Origin: Halalkalicoccus sp. CG83
GTDB taxonomy: Archaea > Halobacteriota > Halobacteria > Halobacteriales > Halalkalicoccaceae
Reading direction: 5' to 3'
DNA: 64,000 nt
Assembly (NCBI RefSeq): GCF_037081715.1
Contig: NZ_JAZDDH010000003.1
Span: 62,001-126,000 of the forward strand
Position numbers and translations under genes: made by a program. Below are positions 61,298-64,000 of the stretch, in pieces. How positions within the stretch are numbered: the stretch's first letter is position 1; each line of letters opens with the position of its first letter. The notes beneath the pieces were generated by a model. It saw nothing but the letters and a program-made list of their open reading frames with translations, made no database searches and was not told the origin of the DNA.

Positions 61298-62104
61298 ATG
61301 ACTCCCAAGACACTCCCTCCGGGTGAACGGGCAAAACGTGTGTGGTCCCTCGGATCCTATGCCGATATCGCGCCGAATTTTCTGGGCATAGCGGCTCATC
61401 TCATCGAGACTACCGGGATCAGTGCGACCGACACCGTCCTCGATATCGGCTGTGGGACGGGAAACGCCGCCATAACTGCCGCGCGTCGAGGCGCGTACGT
61501 CACAGGGTTGGATATCGTCCCTTCGATGCTCGACGAGGCGCGCGAGAACGCGACGATCGCTGACATCGAGACGATCGACTGGTGGGAGGGTTCCGCGACG
61601 AATCTTCCATTCGAAGATGACGCGTTCGACGTCACCCTCTCGTGTCTCGGCCACGTGTTCGCAGAACCGCCCGATGACGCTGGGCGAGAACTGCTTCGTG
61701 TGACCCGGCCGGGTGGACGAATCGCGTTCACCTCGTGGACGTCTGATGGCCCCGTGTCCGCCATGGGAGCAGTGCTGAGCAGCTATCTCCCGCCGAATCC
61801 CGATCCGCCGGAGCCACCGTTTCTGTGGGGCGACCCGGACGTCGTGCGTGAGCGAGTGAATGGCGGAGTCGAGAACCTCGCGTTCGAGACCGGGACGGCG
61901 CTGACTCCCGTGTTGTCACCGGCGCACTACTGGGAAAAGGCGATCACGGAATCCGGGATGTTCATCGTGGCGCTCGACACCATTGACAAGGCCGATCACC
62001 CGGCGCTCCGTGAGGAGATGATCGAGGCGATCGAGCCCTTCTTCGACGCCAGTCAGAACGCGGTCCCCATGAAGTACCGGCTTACGACGGCCACGGTCAC
62101 CTGA
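61298..62104 (+). CDS. Class I SAM-dependent methyltransferase
   Basis: 268 aa with methyltransferase motif I VLDIGCGTGNAAITAARRGA, motif II GLDIVPSMLDEAR, motif III region LPFEDDAFDVTLSCLGHVFA and RPGGRIAFTSW. Resembles UbiE/Methyltransf_11 enzymes. Substrate unknown; an O- or C-methylation of a small molecule is likely. ATG 61298 is the only good start. It follows the FilR1-type regulator. Confidence 0.85.
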   Translation: MTPKTLPPGERAKRVWSLGSYADIAPNFLGIAAHLIETTGISATDTVLDIGCGTGNAAITAARRGAYVTGLDIVPSMLDEARENATIADIETIDWWEGSATNLPFEDDAFDVTLSCLGHVFAEPPDDAGRELLRVTRPGGRIAFTSWTSDGPVSAMGAVLSSYLPPNPDPPEPPFLWGDPDVVRERVNGGVENLAFETGTALTPVLSPAHYWEKAITESGMFIVALDTIDKADHPALREEMIEAIEPFFDASQNAVPMKYRLTTATVT

Positions 62105-62564
62105 CCGAATCGACCAATACCGCTGCTGACGGAGGGTACAAGAGGATCCTGTTATCTCATCGGTTCTTCCGTCCTCGACGGGAGTATCAGCAAGTGAGTA
62201 GTAAAAAACGCAAGCACTGGGCGGAGTTGTGGAATCAGGGGAATCGACGAATTTGCTGCGATGGTGCCGTAGCCATCAAGAAGATAGATACCACTTAGTA
62301 AAGCGACGATTACACGAAGCGTGACGGATTTTTGAGCAAAGGTCTGCTTGCTCGTAGGTATCAGCGTCCTGGGGAACCAGTCTGAACACCGCTTTGCTTG
62401 CGACGACGATGAGTTTGTACTGTATTCGCGACATAACAACCGTCAGCCGATTCGAATTCAGGATGAACTCATCTCTACTATTCATGTACGATAAACATCA
62501 AAAAATCTTAAGATCCTTGTTCTAGCTCTTGCTATATGTGTCTATAGCTGATAAAACGCCGGGA
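62105..62564. other. Intergenic, possible membrane-gene debris
   Basis: No intact gene. On the minus strand a stretch reads SVTLRVIVALLSGIYLLDGY and QLRPVLAFFTTHLLIL in one frame, perhaps the rest of a membrane protein, but it is not convincing. Confidence 0.3.
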
Positions 62565-63938
62565 ATGAAGTCCGGATCTACAGTAAGGAACCTCATTGTA
62601 CTCTTCCTCTATATGGTTTTACTACCATTTATCGTTATTTTGCTCCCACTCATCATGGGCATTCTCGTTGCTCGCAATTACGGTGGCTGGGCAGATTCCC
62701 TGTCGCGCCTTCCAGGGATCTCTACAGCGGGTGGCTGGAAATCAGGACTATTGGCAGCAGGGTATGTATTCGGGATTCTTCTGCTAGTTGGGACCGTTAC
62801 GGATGGAAGTGATGCAAATAGCACTGATTCGGCCCTCGAGGACGATGCCTCCAATACGAGTGCTAATTCCGCTCCTTCTGATAGTAGCGAAGAAAACGAG
62901 ACTGCTACTTCAGAGTCGGACGACCCTTCATCTGAAGACAACGGGAGTGAATCTGGAACAGAGACTGATGATCCACCAGCATCGAGCAGCTCCGGTGGGA
63001 CTGATGAACGCAAGACTGAGGAAGCTGAGTCAAACGAAGAGAGCACAGCTGACTCGACTGCTAGTGACGCAGAAACTGAAGCTGGGTCTTCTGGAGAAGA
63101 TGCCAGCGGTACGCAAGGGACAGATGAAGAATCGACATCGGAACCAACCTCTGATGCTACTGGGGCTGACGAATCAGAGACGGGAGAGGACTCTGACACC
63201 CAATCCACGGCATCAGTCCCGTCAGAGGTTTCCGGTGGTGAAGTCCAAGAGGCCACTGTCACGCGCGTTGTCGACGGTGATACGATGGAGGTTCGATTCG
63301 CTAACGGCGAGGAAGAGACCGTCCGTCTTATCGGCGTGGACACGCCTGAAACGACTCTTGGGGACGTCAATCCCAACGAGTATGAGGGTATTCCGGATAC
63401 CCCAGCAGCACGTGATCACCTCTACAACTGGGGGCAGCAAGCGAGTCAGCACGCAACCGAGGAACTCGAAGGCAAAGAGGTTCGAGTAGTCATCGATTCA
63501 GAGGGTGACCGTCGTGGAAGCTACGGTCATCTGCTTGCGTATCTCTATGTTGGCGACGAGAATTTCAATCGCACGTTGCTTGAGGGTGGGTACGCTCGCG
63601 TGTATGATTCCTCCTTCAGTCTGCGTGAGGAGTTCGATCGTACTGAAGCAGAAGCACGTTCGAACGACGTTGGTTTGTGGGACTTCGAGGACGACTCATC
63701 ATCGTCCGAAACTGATGTGAGTGATAGTAAGGACGACTCGTCATCGTCTGATACCGACGAGAGCGATAGTGACAGTAGCGAGGACATTGATCTCCCTCCG
63801 GTCCCTGCTGATGGCGATTATGACTGTAGCCATTTTGACACCCAGGAGCAAGCCCAGTACGTCCTGGAAGACACAGCTGGCGACCCTCATAGACTTGACG
63901 CGGATGACGACGGTGTCGCTTGCGAAACACTGTCGTAG
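62565..63938 (+). CDS. Membrane-anchored thermonuclease with excalibur domain
   Basis: 457 aa. Two N-terminal helices (LIVLFLYMVLLPFIVILLPL, GWKSGLLAAGYVFGILLLVG), a ~150-residue Ser/Thr/Glu/Asp linker, then a staphylococcal-nuclease domain (about 235-375): RVVDGDTMEV, VRLIGVDTPET, GSYGHLLAYLYVG, FNRTLLEGGYARVY. After a second Ser/Asp linker comes an excalibur domain, YDCSHFDTQEQAQYVLED, with RLDADDDGVACE binding Ca2+. It should face the outside and degrade DNA, for nutrient use or against foreign DNA. ATG 62565 is preferred; TTG 62529 would add 12 residues. Confidence 0.88.
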   Translation: MKSGSTVRNLIVLFLYMVLLPFIVILLPLIMGILVARNYGGWADSLSRLPGISTAGGWKSGLLAAGYVFGILLLVGTVTDGSDANSTDSALEDDASNTSANSAPSDSSEENETATSESDDPSSEDNGSESGTETDDPPASSSSGGTDERKTEEAESNEESTADSTASDAETEAGSSGEDASGTQGTDEESTSEPTSDATGADESETGEDSDTQSTASVPSEVSGGEVQEATVTRVVDGDTMEVRFANGEEETVRLIGVDTPETTLGDVNPNEYEGIPDTPAARDHLYNWGQQASQHATEELEGKEVRVVIDSEGDRRGSYGHLLAYLYVGDENFNRTLLEGGYARVYDSSFSLREEFDRTEAEARSNDVGLWDFEDDSSSSETDVSDSKDDSSSSDTDESDSDSSEDIDLPPVPADGDYDCSHFDTQEQAQYVLEDTAGDPHRLDADDDGVACETLS

Positions 63939-64000
63939 CGTGAATCTAGAGTGGATTTACAGCGGTGAAGAGAAGCGTATCGAATAAGAGCGCCCGATCG

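Noticed and set aside
63956-63969. TTTACAGCGGTGAA as a seventh origin box
   Set aside because: Only the 10-bp core matches; the G-rich half is missing and it is isolated.
1-64000. CRISPR arrays, rRNA genes, riboswitches
   Set aside because: No regularly spaced repeats with unique spacers, no rRNA segments and no recognisable riboswitch folds were seen.

Overview
The window reads as haloarchaeal DNA (class Halobacteria). Proteins are strongly acidic, many starts look leaderless behind TATA boxes, and many genes belong to families I know mainly from halophilic archaea: bacterio-opsin-activator-type HTH regulators, Tat substrates, FilR1-type regulators, TRAM proteins and small CPxCG-like zinc-finger proteins. 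It carries two Orc1/Cdc6 genes, a ParA partition locus, an integrase, many decayed genes and several toxin-antitoxin-like pairs, so it looks like a megaplasmid or a plasmid-derived, gene-gaining part of a chromosome. One tRNA-Thr is present. There is no rRNA and no CRISPR array.

Layout. 0-9.6 kb is metabolic: a Zn alcohol dehydrogenase, an F420-dependent NADP reductase, an aldehyde:ferredoxin oxidoreductase, and a convergent hydroxyacid dehydrogenase / beta-keto acid cleavage enzyme pair. A scrap heap follows (transposase piece, TPP-enzyme tail, truncated second copy of the alcohol dehydrogenase) and two small HTH genes. 10-13.4 kb is mobility and partition: tyrosine integrase, an AT-rich repeat array, parA and its partner, and a dead TnpB with its right end. 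13.4-18.5 kb is the replication core: CBS protein, a small autoregulator-like gene, TRAM protein, VapBC-like pair, orc1, and an origin with inverted clusters of origin recognition boxes. Four copies of one long inverted repeat (11-bp arms) are scattered only here. 18.8-24.6 kb holds a second Orc1-like gene followed by a RecA-like protein without a P-loop, a small coiled-coil protein and an exonuclease-dead family B DNA polymerase, which resembles an archaeal counterpart of a mutasome.

25-42 kb is accessory: EamA transporter, an SGNH hydrolase with Arg-rich tails, an AbrB-like two-gene cassette with relics elsewhere, a wHTH/nucleotidyltransferase pair, amidase, Tat-exported alpha/beta hydrolase, two related membrane proteins, wHTH-methyltransferase, GH37 trehalase and paired regulators. 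42-52 kb is a regulatory island with three intact and two broken HTH_10 (Bat-type) genes, tiny zinc-finger genes and shared upstream motifs, then a BrkB membrane protein and a Tat-exported ferritin-like protein.

52.7-64 kb: tRNA-Thr; a two-gene unit of a small leader-like peptide with a Thr/Ser-rich centre and a glycosyltransferase with the signature of polypeptide GalNAc-transferases (a candidate archaeal glycosylated-peptide system, the most novel item here); a signal-less trypsin-like protease; decayed genes; a C69-like peptidase lacking its expected Cys nucleophile; a FilR1-type regulator and methyltransferase; and a membrane-anchored thermonuclease with an excalibur domain.

All functions are read from the sequence by eye. 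No database search was run, and family numbers given as recalled should be confirmed.
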